From: Shewanella jiangmenensis
GTDB taxonomy: Bacteria; Pseudomonadota; Gammaproteobacteria; Enterobacterales; Shewanellaceae
DNA length: 64,000 nucleotides
Direction of reading: 5' to 3'
Assembly (NCBI RefSeq): GCF_018596335.1
Contig: NZ_JAHEPS010000002.1
Span: 186,001-250,000 of the forward strand
Shown: in pieces, positions 44,080 through 55,128 of the stretch
Layout of the letters: each line of letters begins with the position of its first letter
Position numbering within the stretch: position 1 is the stretch's first letter
Program-made: the position numbers and the translations under genes
Notes under the pieces: generated by a model
Database searches by the model: none
What the model saw: only the letters and a program-made list of their open reading frames with translations
What the model was told of the DNA's origin: nothing

Positions 44080-47000
44080 ATGAAATCGACTGAGCGGGAT
44101 TTGCAGCTCAAATCGCCCATCCAGCGCGACTACAACCGGGCCGTGTTTTACACCTACATAGGTGTAATAGTGATGGCCTGTCTCACCGCCTGGTTTTTCT
44201 TCGACCGGGAAAAGTCGCAGTTGCTGACGCAGCGCGAAGAGCAAATCGACCGGCACGTATTGCAGATAGACCTCTTGCTTGAGTCCAGCATCCGCGCGGT
44301 GAAAAGTTTGCGCGATGTGGCCGTGGACCACCTGCGCCTTGGCGAGCTGGTGCGTAAAGAGCGCCTGCCCCAGTACGAAAAATTCAATCAGGACGGCCAG
44401 TACTTTACCCTCGAACCCCACTACGCCGAGAGCAGCAAGCCCTTTACCAACATGGGCCGCATCACAGGCGTGGGCAGCCTCAAAGACAGGCCCGATCGTT
44501 TTTATCAGGAGCTCGAAATGCTGTTCGAGCTGTCGCTGTCGTTCCCGGTGGCCAAAGAGGCGGCGCCCAAGGCGTCGGCCATCTACTACATCTCCAAGCG
44601 GCGGATGATGTCTTACTATCCCTGGCCTGTGGATGAGCAGCGCTTTCGCGACGAGCTGCTGAACAAGAAACAATTCCTGCTGGCCACCCCCGCCATGAAC
44701 CCCCAGCGCAGCGTGTTTTGGAGTGAGGCCTACCTCGACTCCAGCGACAAGGGGCTTTTGACCACCCTCGGGGTGCCGATTTACCTTGAAGATGAGTTTA
44801 TCGGCTCCATCAACCTCGACATGACGCTGGCGTCGCTGGCGCGGCAAATCCGGCTCTACTTCAAGATGCCGGGCACAGTGATTTTGCTCGACCAGAGCAA
44901 CAACATACTGTCGCACTCCGACATGGCCAATGACGATATCAAGCGGGTGTATCACATCAGCCAGCGCATTCCGTCGGAGCTGCATTCGCTGCCGGAGTCG
45001 GAGCTTTTTGATGCCTCCGGCGGGGTTATTCGCAACGGCTATTACATTCACGCGGTGGCGCTGCATAACGCGCCCTGGCGTTTGCTGTACATTCAGGACG
45101 TGGATGAGCTGTTCAACGACAGCTGGGAGAAGCTGCAGCTGACCTTTATTCTGGTGGTGCTGGCCTTATCGATTCTGGTGACCATAGTGCACTGGCAGAC
45201 CCGCCGCTCCTTCGTAAGCCCGGCCTCCAAGCTGCTGTCGCACCTCGAAGGCTGCTCGCAGCAGCCCCGTGGCGTGCCTGAGGTGATTACCCCTGGCTGG
45301 GAGCCATGGTTCCAGCTCATCAGCCGTATTTTTGAAGAAAACCAGCAATATACCAAGCACCTTGCCGAGCAGAACAAGCGCCTCGACAAGCTGGTGGCGC
45401 GCCGCACCGAGCGGCTTAAAGAAACCACCGAGAAGCGCGAGCGGGAATATGCGCTGCTGCGCTCCTTGCTCGACTCCATTCCCGAAGCGATTGTCTTTAA
45501 AGACAAAGAAGGTCAGTACCTTGGCTGTAACAAGTCGGCCGAGCGCATGCTGGGCTTCAGCGAAGCCGAGATGATTGGCCTGTCCAGCGACGAGCTGACC
45601 ACCCCTGAACTTGCCAGCCGTATCCGCGCCGAAGACGAGCAGGTGCTGGCCGAGCGCACGCCGCTGCGCTATCAGGAAAAGATTGAGCTCGCCGGCAAGC
45701 CGGTGCTGCTCGATACGCTCAAGCTGCCGTTTTACAACCGCCGCGGCGAGCTGATGGGTCTGATTGCGGTATGGCGTGACGTGACCCGCGAATACGAATC
45801 CGCCGAGCAGCTCAGGCTTTCGGAAGAGCGTTACCACCTCGCCATGGACGCGGTGGAAGACGGCCTGTGGGACTGGTACCTCGACTCAGAGCAAATCATC
45901 TGTAACCCGGCGTATTACTCCATGCTCGGCTACAAGACCAACGAGTTTCCGGCGCTGTTATCCACCATCGACAGCCTTATTCATCCTGACGATCGCATCC
46001 GGGTGCAGGAATACCGCGAGCAGTACCTTAAAGACCCGATTGGCGCCTACGAGATTGAGTTCCGCATGCGCGCCAAAACCGGCCAGTACCACTGGATGCT
46101 GAGCCGTGGCCGGGTGGTGGAATTTACCCAGGATGCCCAGCCCAAGCGGATGGTCGGTACCCACAAAGACATCACCCGTCACAAGAGCAACGAAGTGGCG
46201 CTGCTGGAAGCCAAGCAGGACGCCGAGCTTGCCAACCTGTACAAGAGTGAATTCCTGGCCAACATGAGCCACGAAATCCGCACCCCGATGAACGCCATCA
46301 TCGGTATGTTGCAGCTTGCCGGGCGCACCAGCCTTACCGAGCAGCAAAAGGATTACCTCGACAAGGCGAGCTTCTCGGCCCAGTCGCTGCTTAGGATCAT
46401 CAACGACATCCTCGACTTCTCCAAAATCGAAGCCGGTAAGCTTGAGCTTGAAAAAGTCTCCTTCCCGCTCGACAAGGTGCTGGACCACACCCTGGATCTC
46501 AACGCCCTCAAGGCGCAGGAGAAGGGCATTGAGCTCTTGCTGTACGCCCCTGTCACCGCCGGGCTGATGCTCAAGGGCGACCCGCTGCGCCTCGGGCAGG
46601 TGCTGATTAATCTTCTCTCCAACGCGGTTAAATTTACCCAGCACGGTGAGATTGAACTTGGCTGTGAAGACGTTGGCGAGCGTGACCATCGCATTACCCT
46701 TAAGTTTTGGGTGCGTGATACAGGCATAGGTATCAGCCGCGAGCAGCAGGACAAGCTGTTTGACGCGTTTGCTCAGGCCGACGGCTCCACCACCCGCAAA
46801 TACGGCGGCACCGGCCTTGGCCTGTCCATCAGTAAGCATCTGGTGTCCATGATGGGCGGCACCATGCAGGTAGAGAGTGAACCCGGCGCCGGTTCCACCT
46901 TCAGCTTTACCGTAAGCTTTGAGATAGCCGAAGAAGCCAAGCTCGAGCCTATGATAGTGCCCGAGCGCCTCGCGAGCCTGCGCACCCTGGTGGTGGACGA

Positions 47001-47799
47001 TAACCCCACAGCGCTGCAAATCTATTCCACCGTGATGCGCGATTTCCACTTTGAGGTGGATAGCGCCGCCAGTGGCGCCGAGGCACTCTATAAACTGGTA
47101 CGTAATCCGGTGGATCTGGTGCTGCTCGACTGGATGATGCCCGAGATGGACGGCATGCAGGTAATCGATGCCATCGACCAGCTGGTGGCCGACGGCAAGC
47201 TTGCCAAACGGCCGGTGGTGATAGTGATGACCGCCTACGCCGCCGAGCCGATGCGGATGGACATGGACGGCGAGCGGATTTTTGCCATGCTGCAAAAGCC
47301 GTTCAAGGCCTCGACCCTGTTTGATGAAATCATGCGCGCCTTTGCGCCTTCGGCTCCCGAGGCGCTGCCCGAGCCTGAGGTGGCCGCCGATGGCGAGCAT
47401 CGCGGCGTGGTGCTCCTGGTGGAAGATAACTTTATCAACCAGCAGGTGGCGACCGAGCTTCTGAAGAGTGCCGGATATGAAGTGGATGTGGCCGACAATG
47501 GCCAGATTTCACTCGAGATGGTTGAAAAGCGCAGCTACGATGCGGTACTCATGGATATACAAATGCCGGTGATGGATGGTCTCACCGCGGCGGCTGAGCT
47601 GCGTAAGCGTTACAGTTTCGATGCGCTGCCGATTATCGCCATGACCGCCCACGCCATGTCCGGTGACAGGGAAAAGAGCCTCGCGGCGGGCATGAATGCC
47701 CACATTACCAAGCCGATAGTGCTCACTGAATTGTTTGAAACCTTAAGTCACTGGATTGGCCATAAAGAGCAACACAAAACCCCTGACTCAAGTTTGTAA
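44080..47799 (+). CDS. hybrid sensor histidine kinase with two PAS and two receiver domains
   Basis: The 1239-residue protein has a membrane helix at about 21-41, a large periplasmic sensor (about 45-350, Cache-like) and a second helix near 353-371. Two PAS domains follow (about 457-570 and 583-700). The HisKA domain has the phosphorylated His731 in [13 protein letters not shown], and the HATPase shows [16 protein letters not shown] and [11 protein letters not shown]. Two receivers come last, with phospho-acceptor Asp1017 ([11 protein letters not shown]) and Asp1159 ([11 protein letters not shown]). It lacks a C-terminal Hpt domain, so a separate Hpt protein is expected. The start at 44080 is preceded by AAAGGG. 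The metalloprotease gene follows after 10 bp. Confidence 0.93.
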   Translation: MKSTERDLQLKSPIQRDYNRAVFYTYIGVIVMACLTAWFFFDREKSQLLTQREEQIDRHVLQIDLLLESSIRAVKSLRDVAVDHLRLGELVRKERLPQYEKFNQDGQYFTLEPHYAESSKPFTNMGRITGVGSLKDRPDRFYQELEMLFELSLSFPVAKEAAPKASAIYYISKRRMMSYYPWPVDEQRFRDELLNKKQFLLATPAMNPQRSVFWSEAYLDSSDKGLLTTLGVPIYLEDEFIGSINLDMTLASLARQIRLYFKMPGTVILLDQSNNILSHSDMANDDIKRVYHISQRIPSELHSLPESELFDASGGVIRNGYYIHAVALHNAPWRLLYIQDVDELFNDSWEKLQLTFILVVLALSILVTIVHWQTRRSFVSPASKLLSHLEGCSQQPRGVPEVITPGWEPWFQLISRIFEENQQYTKHLAEQNKRLDKLVARRTERLKETTEKREREYALLRSLLDSIPEAIVFKDKEGQYLGCNKSAERMLGFSEAEMIGLSSDELTTPELASRIRAEDEQVLAERTPLRYQEKIELAGKPVLLDTLKLPFYNRRGELMGLIAVWRDVTREYESAEQLRLSEERYHLAMDAVEDGLWDWYLDSEQIICNPAYYSMLGYKTNEFPALLSTIDSLIHPDDRIRVQEYREQYLKDPIGAYEIEFRMRAKTGQYHWMLSRGRVVEFTQDAQPKRMVGTHKDITRHKSNEVALLEAKQDAELANLYKSEFLANMSHEIRTPMNAIIGMLQLAGRTSLTEQQKDYLDKASFSAQSLLRIINDILDFSKIEAGKLELEKVSFPLDKVLDHTLDLNALKAQEKGIELLLYAPVTAGLMLKGDPLRLGQVLINLLSNAVKFTQHGEIELGCEDVGERDHRITLKFWVRDTGIGISREQQDKLFDAFAQADGSTTRKYGGTGLGLSISKHLVSMMGGTMQVESEPGAGSTFSFTVSFEIAEEAKLEPMIVPERLASLRTLVVDDNPTALQIYSTVMRDFHFEVDSAASGAEALYKLVRNPVDLVLLDWMMPEMDGMQVIDAIDQLVADGKLAKRPVVIVMTAYAAEPMRMDMDGERIFAMLQKPFKASTLFDEIMRAFAPSAPEALPEPEVAADGEHRGVVLLVEDNFINQQVATELLKSAGYEVDVADNGQISLEMVEKRSYDAVLMDIQMPVMDGLTAAAELRKRYSFDALPIIAMTAHAMSGDREKSLAAGMNAHITKPIVLTELFETLSHWIGHKEQHKTPDSSL

Positions 47800-47809
47800 A
47801 GGAGAACAC

Positions 47810-50185
47810 ATGAAACCCTCACCCCTCGCGCTTGCCCTGATGCTAGTCTTTTTGCCGGTGCCTGCGCTGATGGCCGCCGATGCCACAGGTGTCAGGCAGA
47901 GTAAGTCAGAGCAGGGTTTTTTGACGCTTCAATACGACAACAAGGGCGAGGTCTATGTGGAGGCAAACCGGCTCAACAAGCCGTTTTTGCTGGTGACCAG
48001 CCTGCCTCAGGGCGTGGGCTCCAACGACATAGGGCTCGACCGTGGCCAGCTTGGCCGCACCCGCATGGTGCAGTTTGAGCGCATCGGCCCCGACCTTATC
48101 CTGCGCGAGCTTAACACCCGTTACCGCGCCGATACCGACTATGCCCCCGAGCAAAGAGCCGTAAAAGAAGCCTTTGCCGACTCAATTCTGTGGCGTGCGC
48201 CGCTCGATGGCAAAGGCGCACGGGCGCCTTTGAGTGGCCTGGTTATCAACGACCTGCACGGCGTGGCCGATGCCCTTAAAGCCACAGGCCAGGGCAGTTA
48301 TCAGCTCGATGCCTCCCGCTCGATGATACTGCCTGAATACGTTAAATCTTTTCCCAAAAACAGCGACATCGATGTGCAGCTGACCTTCGCCTCGGGCGAA
48401 GCCGGTGCCAGAGTCGCCGAAGTGACGCCGGACCCCAAAGCCGTGTCCATCCGCATGCGTTACTCTTTTATCGCGCTGCCGGAGCAGGGTTACAGCCCGA
48501 GGGACTATCACCCGCAAAGCGGCTACCTTTCTGACCAATACACCGACTTTGCCACCGCAATCGATGAGAGTGTGGTCAAGCGCCACCTGCTGCGTCACCG
48601 GCTGGTGAAAAAGAACCCCGGCCCAGCGCCATCCGAAGTGGTTGAGCCCATAGTCTATTACCTCGACCCGGGCGTGCCTGAGCCTATCCGCAGTGCGCTT
48701 TTGGACGGCGGCCGCTGGTGGACCGAGGCCTTTAACGCCGCCGGATTTATCAATGGCTTCAAGATGGAGCTGCTGCCGGAAGATGCCGACCCGCAGGACG
48801 TACGCTACAACGTAGTGCAGTGGGTGCACCGCGCCAGCCGTGGCTGGTCTTACGGCTCCTTTATTGCCGATCCCCGCAGCGGCGAAATCATCAAGGGCCA
48901 TGTCACCCTCGGCAGCCTGCGGGTACGTCAGGATCACCTGATTGCCCGAGGTCTTACCGCCGGATGGGAAGACCGCGACGCCGCCGCCAAGGCCGCTTCG
49001 CATCTCGCGCTTGAGCGCATCCGTCAGCTGTCGGCCCACGAGATTGGCCATACCCTCGGCCTTGACCATAACTTTGCCGCCTCCGGCAACAACAATGCCT
49101 CTGTGATGGATTACCCCCATCCGCTTATCACCATCAAAGAAAGCAAAATTGATATCAGCACCCCCTACAGCCCCGGTGTGGGCGAGTGGGACAAGTTTGC
49201 CATCGCCTACGGCTACGGCGACTTTGGCAGCAACGAAGCGGCGGCGCTGAAAAAGCTGTTAACCGAGGTGCAAACCAAGGGCCTGCGTTACATAGGCGAA
49301 AACGACTCCCGCAGCGCGGATGCGAGCCACGCCTACGCCAGTCTTTGGGACAATGGTCCGGACCCTGTGGCCGAGCTTGCCCGGCTGCAGCTGGTGCGCC
49401 GTCAGGCGCTCAATGACTTCAACCCTGCCTTAATGCGTGACGGTGAGCCGCTCGGCGAGCTTGCCGATGCGCTGGTGCCCATCTACCTGCTGACCCGCTA
49501 TCAGATTGAAGCCGCCGCCAAGCTGATTGGCGGTACCGATTACGCCTACGATGGCGCTTACAGCTGGAACTACATAGCGCCGGATCTGCAAAAGCAGGCA
49601 CTCGGCACCTTGCTGACCACACTCGATACCGCCGAACTTGCGCTGCCTCAGGGGCTCAGCGAAAGCCTGCTCCCCAAGGCCGGCAATTACAGCGCCACCC
49701 GCGAAAGCTTCGCTTCATCCCTCGGGGTGGTGACAGATCCTGTGGGCATGGCCGAAGTGCTCTCGCGCCACACAGTGTCTGCGCTGCTTGCGCCCAAGCG
49801 CCTTAACCGGGTTGAGCAGGGGTTCCAGAATGACGGCGAGCAGCTGTCAGTCACTGCCATTGTCGATAAGCTTTTTGCCGTCACCCTGTTCCAGGAAGGC
49901 AAGGCCGGTGTAGAGCGTGGCATCTGGATGCGGGTTAACGCCGTGGCCATCGATGGCTTGCTCGAGGCGTTTCACAGCAAAGACAGCAGCCCGGAAGTGA
50001 AAGCCGTGCTTGGTGCAAGGCTTGCCTACGCCCGCACTCAGCTTGAGCGCAAATCTGCCCGCTCCAGCGAGGCCGATGCCGCCCATTTCAACTTCCTTAC
50101 CCGTGGCATTACCCGCGGGCTGGATGATGCAAACCAGCGTATCATCAGCGCGCCGCTGCCGATGCCGCCCGGTTCCCCGATATAA
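47810..50185 (+). CDS. secreted zinc metalloprotease (DUF5117/gametolysin-like)
   Basis: The 791-residue precursor has a signal peptide (to PALMA) and a complete extended zinc motif, HEIGHTLGLDH starting at His410 (HExxHxxGxxH), followed by a likely Met-turn (NNASVMDYPHP). This places it in the metzincin clan. The N-terminal 360 residues resemble the DUF5117/DUF5118 modules that usually precede this catalytic domain in Gram-negative outer-membrane or periplasmic proteases. An AAAGGAGAACAC site precedes the ATG. It sits 10 bp after the hybrid kinase gene, suggesting coexpression. Confidence 0.9.
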   Translation: MKPSPLALALMLVFLPVPALMAADATGVRQSKSEQGFLTLQYDNKGEVYVEANRLNKPFLLVTSLPQGVGSNDIGLDRGQLGRTRMVQFERIGPDLILRELNTRYRADTDYAPEQRAVKEAFADSILWRAPLDGKGARAPLSGLVINDLHGVADALKATGQGSYQLDASRSMILPEYVKSFPKNSDIDVQLTFASGEAGARVAEVTPDPKAVSIRMRYSFIALPEQGYSPRDYHPQSGYLSDQYTDFATAIDESVVKRHLLRHRLVKKNPGPAPSEVVEPIVYYLDPGVPEPIRSALLDGGRWWTEAFNAAGFINGFKMELLPEDADPQDVRYNVVQWVHRASRGWSYGSFIADPRSGEIIKGHVTLGSLRVRQDHLIARGLTAGWEDRDAAAKAASHLALERIRQLSAHEIGHTLGLDHNFAASGNNNASVMDYPHPLITIKESKIDISTPYSPGVGEWDKFAIAYGYGDFGSNEAAALKKLLTEVQTKGLRYIGENDSRSADASHAYASLWDNGPDPVAELARLQLVRRQALNDFNPALMRDGEPLGELADALVPIYLLTRYQIEAAAKLIGGTDYAYDGAYSWNYIAPDLQKQALGTLLTTLDTAELALPQGLSESLLPKAGNYSATRESFASSLGVVTDPVGMAEVLSRHTVSALLAPKRLNRVEQGFQNDGEQLSVTAIVDKLFAVTLFQEGKAGVERGIWMRVNAVAIDGLLEAFHSKDSSPEVKAVLGARLAYARTQLERKSARSSEADAAHFNFLTRGITRGLDDANQRIISAPLPMPPGSPI

Positions 50186-50251
50186 GCGGCTTATCGGTTA
50201 CGTGAGCCAATACTTGGCCTAAAGCTGACAGAGCTTGGCGTAAAAACTGAC

Positions 50252-50278
50252 AGAACCCGCACTGGCGGGTTCTTTTTT
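50252..50278 (+). terminator. terminator after the metalloprotease gene
   Basis: The stem AGAACCCGC / GCGGGTTCT with an ACTG loop is followed by TTTTT. Confidence 0.92.
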
Positions 50279-50388
50279 GAGCAGCCGCACAAAGCTGGCA
50301 TCTCATACTTTGGTTGCGCGCCCGATACGCAAAAGGCTGTTACTATTCCTTTCTAGTGTAAAGAGTCCATTTTTCAAAGGATTGAACA

Positions 50389-50928
50389 ATGACCCGATTG
50401 ATATTGATTATCTCACTGATGGTCGGCGCCTTTTACGGCTACCGCCATTTTTTGGCCCCACTGCCACTCGAAAGCCACTTCCTGTCCAGTATTCCGGTAA
50501 AGGTTCGCATGTTGCCTTCGCCCCATGTCGCCTCGCGCATGACAGGGCAGGTGAGCGTGGAGCAGGTGATTAATCAGCAGGCCGAATACAAAGACATGAG
50601 CCTGATAGTGCTCGCCATGGGCACGGCCTTTGATGAGTTTGACGATCAGGATATCGACGAGTTGTCGCTGGAAGATTTTGACAGCATCAGCCGCCGTTTT
50701 GGTACCGACATGGGCATCAACGCCGCCATAGTCCGGCGCGGCTTTATCCGCCATCAGGGTAAAAAGGGCTATGAGCTGGTGGTCAATCTAGGCAATGATA
50801 AGGGCGAGATGGTGCAGCATGTGTACACCCACAACAACCATCTGCTGCTGCTTATGGCCACCTACAACGAAAACGATCGCGAGAAAAAAACCGCGCTCGC
50901 CTTCCTCGATTCGGTCGAGTTTCTTTGA
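50389..50928 (+). CDS. membrane-anchored hypothetical protein
   Basis: The 179-residue protein has an N-terminal hydrophobic helix (about 4-20) and a soluble alpha/beta-looking domain (YKDMSLIVLAMGTAFDEFDD; HNNHLLLLMATYNEND). I recognise no family. The ATG at 50389 follows CAAAGG. It ends 36 bp before the heptamer repeat that separates it from the convergent MATE gene. Confidence 0.7.
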   Translation: MTRLILIISLMVGAFYGYRHFLAPLPLESHFLSSIPVKVRMLPSPHVASRMTGQVSVEQVINQQAEYKDMSLIVLAMGTAFDEFDDQDIDELSLEDFDSISRRFGTDMGINAAIVRRGFIRHQGKKGYELVVNLGNDKGEMVQHVYTHNNHLLLLMATYNENDREKKTALAFLDSVEFL

Positions 50929-50963
50929 AATAGTTTGAAAGAGTCTGACAGAGACGATAGACG

Positions 50964-51040
50964 AGGTTCTAGGTTCTAGGTTCTAGGTTCTAGGTTCTAG
51001 GTTCTAGGTTCTAGGTTCTAGGTTCTGGGTTCTAGGTTCT
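50964..51040. repeat. heptanucleotide tandem repeat AGGTTCT x 11
   Basis: Eleven consecutive 7-bp units AGGTTCT fill 77 bp; ten are perfect and one has a single change (GGGTTCT at 51027-51033). A degenerate unit AGGGCCT follows. The array ends six bases before the stop codon of the MATE gene, so length changes there would alter only the shared 3' region. Confidence 0.97.
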
Positions 51041-51045
51041 AGGGC

Positions 51046-52407
51046 CTAGACTCTGGAACCCGCTCCCGGCGCATTTTCATGCTCGGTAACCCGGCTCGCC
51101 AGATAATAACAGGCGATGCCCATCAGCACGTTGGTCAGCGGCAGCGCCAGCATCAGCCCCTTCACGCCATAGATAAACATCCCCAGCGCACACAAAGGCA
51201 GCATCAGCAAAAACAAGCGGCAGATGTTGATGGTGAGCGACGCCATGGGGCGGTGAAAGGCATTGAGTGAGGTCGCGACAATAATCACCACCCCCAGCGG
51301 GCCGTAGGCGGCGGGCAGGGCGATGATGTAAAAGGTGAGCCACTCCACCACCTTGGGATCGTCACTGAAAAGCCCGGCAATCGGCGCTGCCAGCAGCAGC
51401 AATGGCAGATACAGCAAAAACTGGAACAAGAGCACAAAGCGCAGCGACATCATCAAGGCGTCACGCGCCCGCTCGGGCTGACCCGCGCCAAGGTTTTGGG
51501 CGATAAAGGGCATCAGGCTCGATGACAGCGCCATCACCACAATCAAAAGCACAGATTCAAGCCGGGTACCGGCACCAAAGGCGGCCACCGCGCCATGGTC
51601 GATGCGTGCCAGCATCGCCATAATCACTGCGTTGGCGATGGGGTTCATCAGGTTCATCAGCGCGGCGGGGCGGGCGATATGGGCAAGCCTGCGCCAGTTC
51701 TCCTTAAGCCGGCCCCAGGCGATTTCAGTCAGGCTCAGCATCCGCCGTTTAACAATCAGCAGATAGCCCGAGAGCGACATGGCCACCATCCAGGAAATCA
51801 CAGTCGCTATTGCCGCGCCCTGCATTTCAAGCCTCGGGAAGGGGCCAAGACCAAAAATCAGCAAGGGGTCGAGAATAAGGTTGATGATGGCGGCAAGGGC
51901 CATAATCTGCGCGGGTGACTTGGTATCGCCGGTGGCGCGAAGCCCCTGATTCCCCACCATTAACAGCACCAGCAGCGGGCTGCCGAGGTACCACACCAGC
52001 ATGTACTCATGGATAAGCGGCAGGCTCGATTGATTGGCGCCAAGCAAGCTGAACAGCGGGTCGATAAACATCAGCCCCAGCGAGGCCAGGGTGCCGATAA
52101 GGGCAAAGGTGATAAGCAGCGCATCGTGTAAAAACACCTTGGCCTCGGGGGCGTTGCCCGAGCCAATCAGGCGGCCAAGGTTGGTCGAGACCCCGGCGCC
52201 TATGCCCACGGCAATGCTGGACAGCAGCAAGGTAACCGGAAAGGTAAAGCTGATGGCGGCCAGCGCTTCGGTGCCAAGCTGGCTGACAAAAAAGGTATCC
52301 ACCAGGCTGAAACCCAGAATGGTCAAAATCCCCAGCATATTGGGCAGGGTCATTTTTAACAGTACTGAGCCGATGGGCGCTGTTAAAAGGCCGTGTCTGT
52401 CTCTCAT
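51046..52407 (-). CDS. MATE-family multidrug/metabolite exporter
   Basis: The 453-residue integral membrane protein has about twelve helices in the two-bundle MATE pattern (MLGILTILGFSLVDTFFVSQLG; NQGLRATGDTKSPAQIM; LVVMALSSSLMPFIAQNLGAGQPERA-like). MATE proteins export cationic drugs and dyes in exchange for Na+ or H+. The ATG at 52407 is used. The stop codon directly borders the heptamer array. Confidence 0.93.
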   Translation of the reverse strand: MRDRHGLLTAPIGSVLLKMTLPNMLGILTILGFSLVDTFFVSQLGTEALAAISFTFPVTLLLSSIAVGIGAGVSTNLGRLIGSGNAPEAKVFLHDALLITFALIGTLASLGLMFIDPLFSLLGANQSSLPLIHEYMLVWYLGSPLLVLLMVGNQGLRATGDTKSPAQIMALAAIINLILDPLLIFGLGPFPRLEMQGAAIATVISWMVAMSLSGYLLIVKRRMLSLTEIAWGRLKENWRRLAHIARPAALMNLMNPIANAVIMAMLARIDHGAVAAFGAGTRLESVLLIVVMALSSSLMPFIAQNLGAGQPERARDALMMSLRFVLLFQFLLYLPLLLLAAPIAGLFSDDPKVVEWLTFYIIALPAAYGPLGVVIIVATSLNAFHRPMASLTINICRLFLLMLPLCALGMFIYGVKGLMLALPLTNVLMGIACYYLASRVTEHENAPGAGSRV

Positions 52408-52522
52408 GGGGCCGGGTTCACTCTTACTTTATTTGCTGGGTTTCGAGGCGCGATTCTAACAGGAATGAGCCAAGGGATAGGAAATCGGCACCAAAAAATC
52501 CAAAAAATTTTTGTAAATCCCC

Positions 52523-52551
52523 CTTGAGTCCCACGGCCCTTGTCCCCATAT
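52523..52551 (+). promoter_or_regulatory. sigma-32 heat-shock promoter of groES-groEL
   Basis: The -35 element CTTGAG and the -10 element CCCCATAT are separated by 15 bp, an almost exact match to the sigma-32 consensus CTTGAA-N13/16-CCCCATNT. The promoter lies about 90 bp before groES. Confidence 0.93.
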
Positions 52552-52642
52552 AGCACTCATCGAGTCGCTCACTTGCAAGGTGGGCGGCGATATAAACATA
52601 ACCGCCTCATTGCTGGGCAAAAATCATTAGGAGAATCCATAG

Positions 52643-52933
52643 ATGAATATTCGTCCATTACATGACCGCGTCATCGTTAAGCGTCTGGAAGTGGAATCCA
52701 CTTCAGCTGGTGGCATTGTGCTGACTGGCAGCGCGGCTGAAAAGTCTACCCGTGGCGAAGTGCTGGCGGTAGGCAATGGCCGGATCCTTGAGAACGGCAC
52801 CGTGCGTCCGCTGGACGTGAAGGTGGGTGACGTGGTGATCTTCAACGAAGGTTACGGCGTGAAGAAAGAAAAAATCGACGGTCAGGAAGTGCTGATCCTG
52901 TCGGAAATGGATCTGATGGCTGTAGTGGGCTAA
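52643..52933 (+). CDS. groS: GroES co-chaperonin
   Basis: The 96-residue protein is a full-length GroES ([14 protein letters not shown], mobile loop [30 protein letters not shown]). Seven subunits cap the GroEL ring. The site GGAG lies eight bases before the ATG. Transcription is by a sigma-32 promoter, and groEL follows after 55 bp. Confidence 0.98.
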   Translation: MNIRPLHDRVIVKRLEVESTSAGGIVLTGSAAEKSTRGEVLAVGNGRILENGTVRPLDVKVGDVVIFNEGYGVKKEKIDGQEVLILSEMDLMAVVG

Positions 52934-52976
52934 TCCACTCCAATTGTGAAATTTCAGTCTAACGCAAAGTATTTAA

Positions 52977-54626
<1,650 letters not shown>

Positions 54627-54684
54627 GCATCTGCCTCGCCGCAGATTGATCAAGGCGGTTGCCTTGGTCTCTCTGAGACCACAA

Positions 54685-54715
54685 CTAAACCCAGCTTCGG
54701 CTGGGTTTAGTTTTT
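54685..54715 (+). terminator. groESL terminator
   Basis: The 11-bp stem CTAAACCCAGC / GCTGGGTTTAG with a TTCG tetraloop is followed by TTTTT. Confidence 0.95.
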
Positions 54716-54723
54716 ACGGCACA

Positions 54724-54758
54724 GGAAAAGGCCCGCGTATCGAACGCGGGCCTTTTCC
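54724..54758. terminator. second, long perfect hairpin after groEL
   Basis: The 14-bp perfect stem GGAAAAGGCCCGCG / CGCGGGCCTTTTCC has a 7-base loop. It carries T-rich ends within the stem and could stop transcription from either side, isolating groESL from the island gene. Confidence 0.8.
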
Positions 54759-55128
54759 ATTTCAGTGGTTTCTGCTGGGGGCGGGGGAGTTGGTTGTGAT
54801 TGGAATGGCTTCCGGCTTTATCGGGAACCACTTCTATGCATGGTAGCCGCTTGCAGCGGCTTAACGTCGTGGAGCTTCGCCCCACACCCGAGGAAAGGGG
54901 GGCAGTATCGACTTGCCCCCTTGTCCAATCCCCCAGCGACCCGCGACGAAGCGGACAACTCCTTGTGCGTTTTTGAGCCCATTGGCTACACGAGAGACTC
55001 GCATCCTGCTCGACCCTCGTGCTTCGACGTCCTGTCTCAGCTACGCCATGTGCTCAAACGCCCTGCGGCCGCTTCGAGCGGGATTGGTGTAACCCTCGGC
55101 ATAAGTGTTTTGGCTGTCCTGTCTTTCT

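Larger units (their letters stand above)
54627..55128. other. 502-bp non-coding left flank of the AT-rich gene
   Basis: After the groEL terminator a second, longer perfect hairpin (54724-54758) occurs. Two more small inverted repeats follow (AGCCGCTTGCAGCGGCT at 54845-54861, and GGGGCA/TGCCCC near 54899-54919). The DNA between 54845 and 55128 is GC-rich, non-coding by my reading and looks like decayed or transposon-like sequence. It separates groEL from the convergent ATPase gene. Confidence 0.5.

Noticed and set aside
45958..47400. 480-codon minus-strand frame opposite the hybrid kinase
   Set aside because: Antisense shadow; the plus strand has continuous conserved kinase and receiver motifs here.
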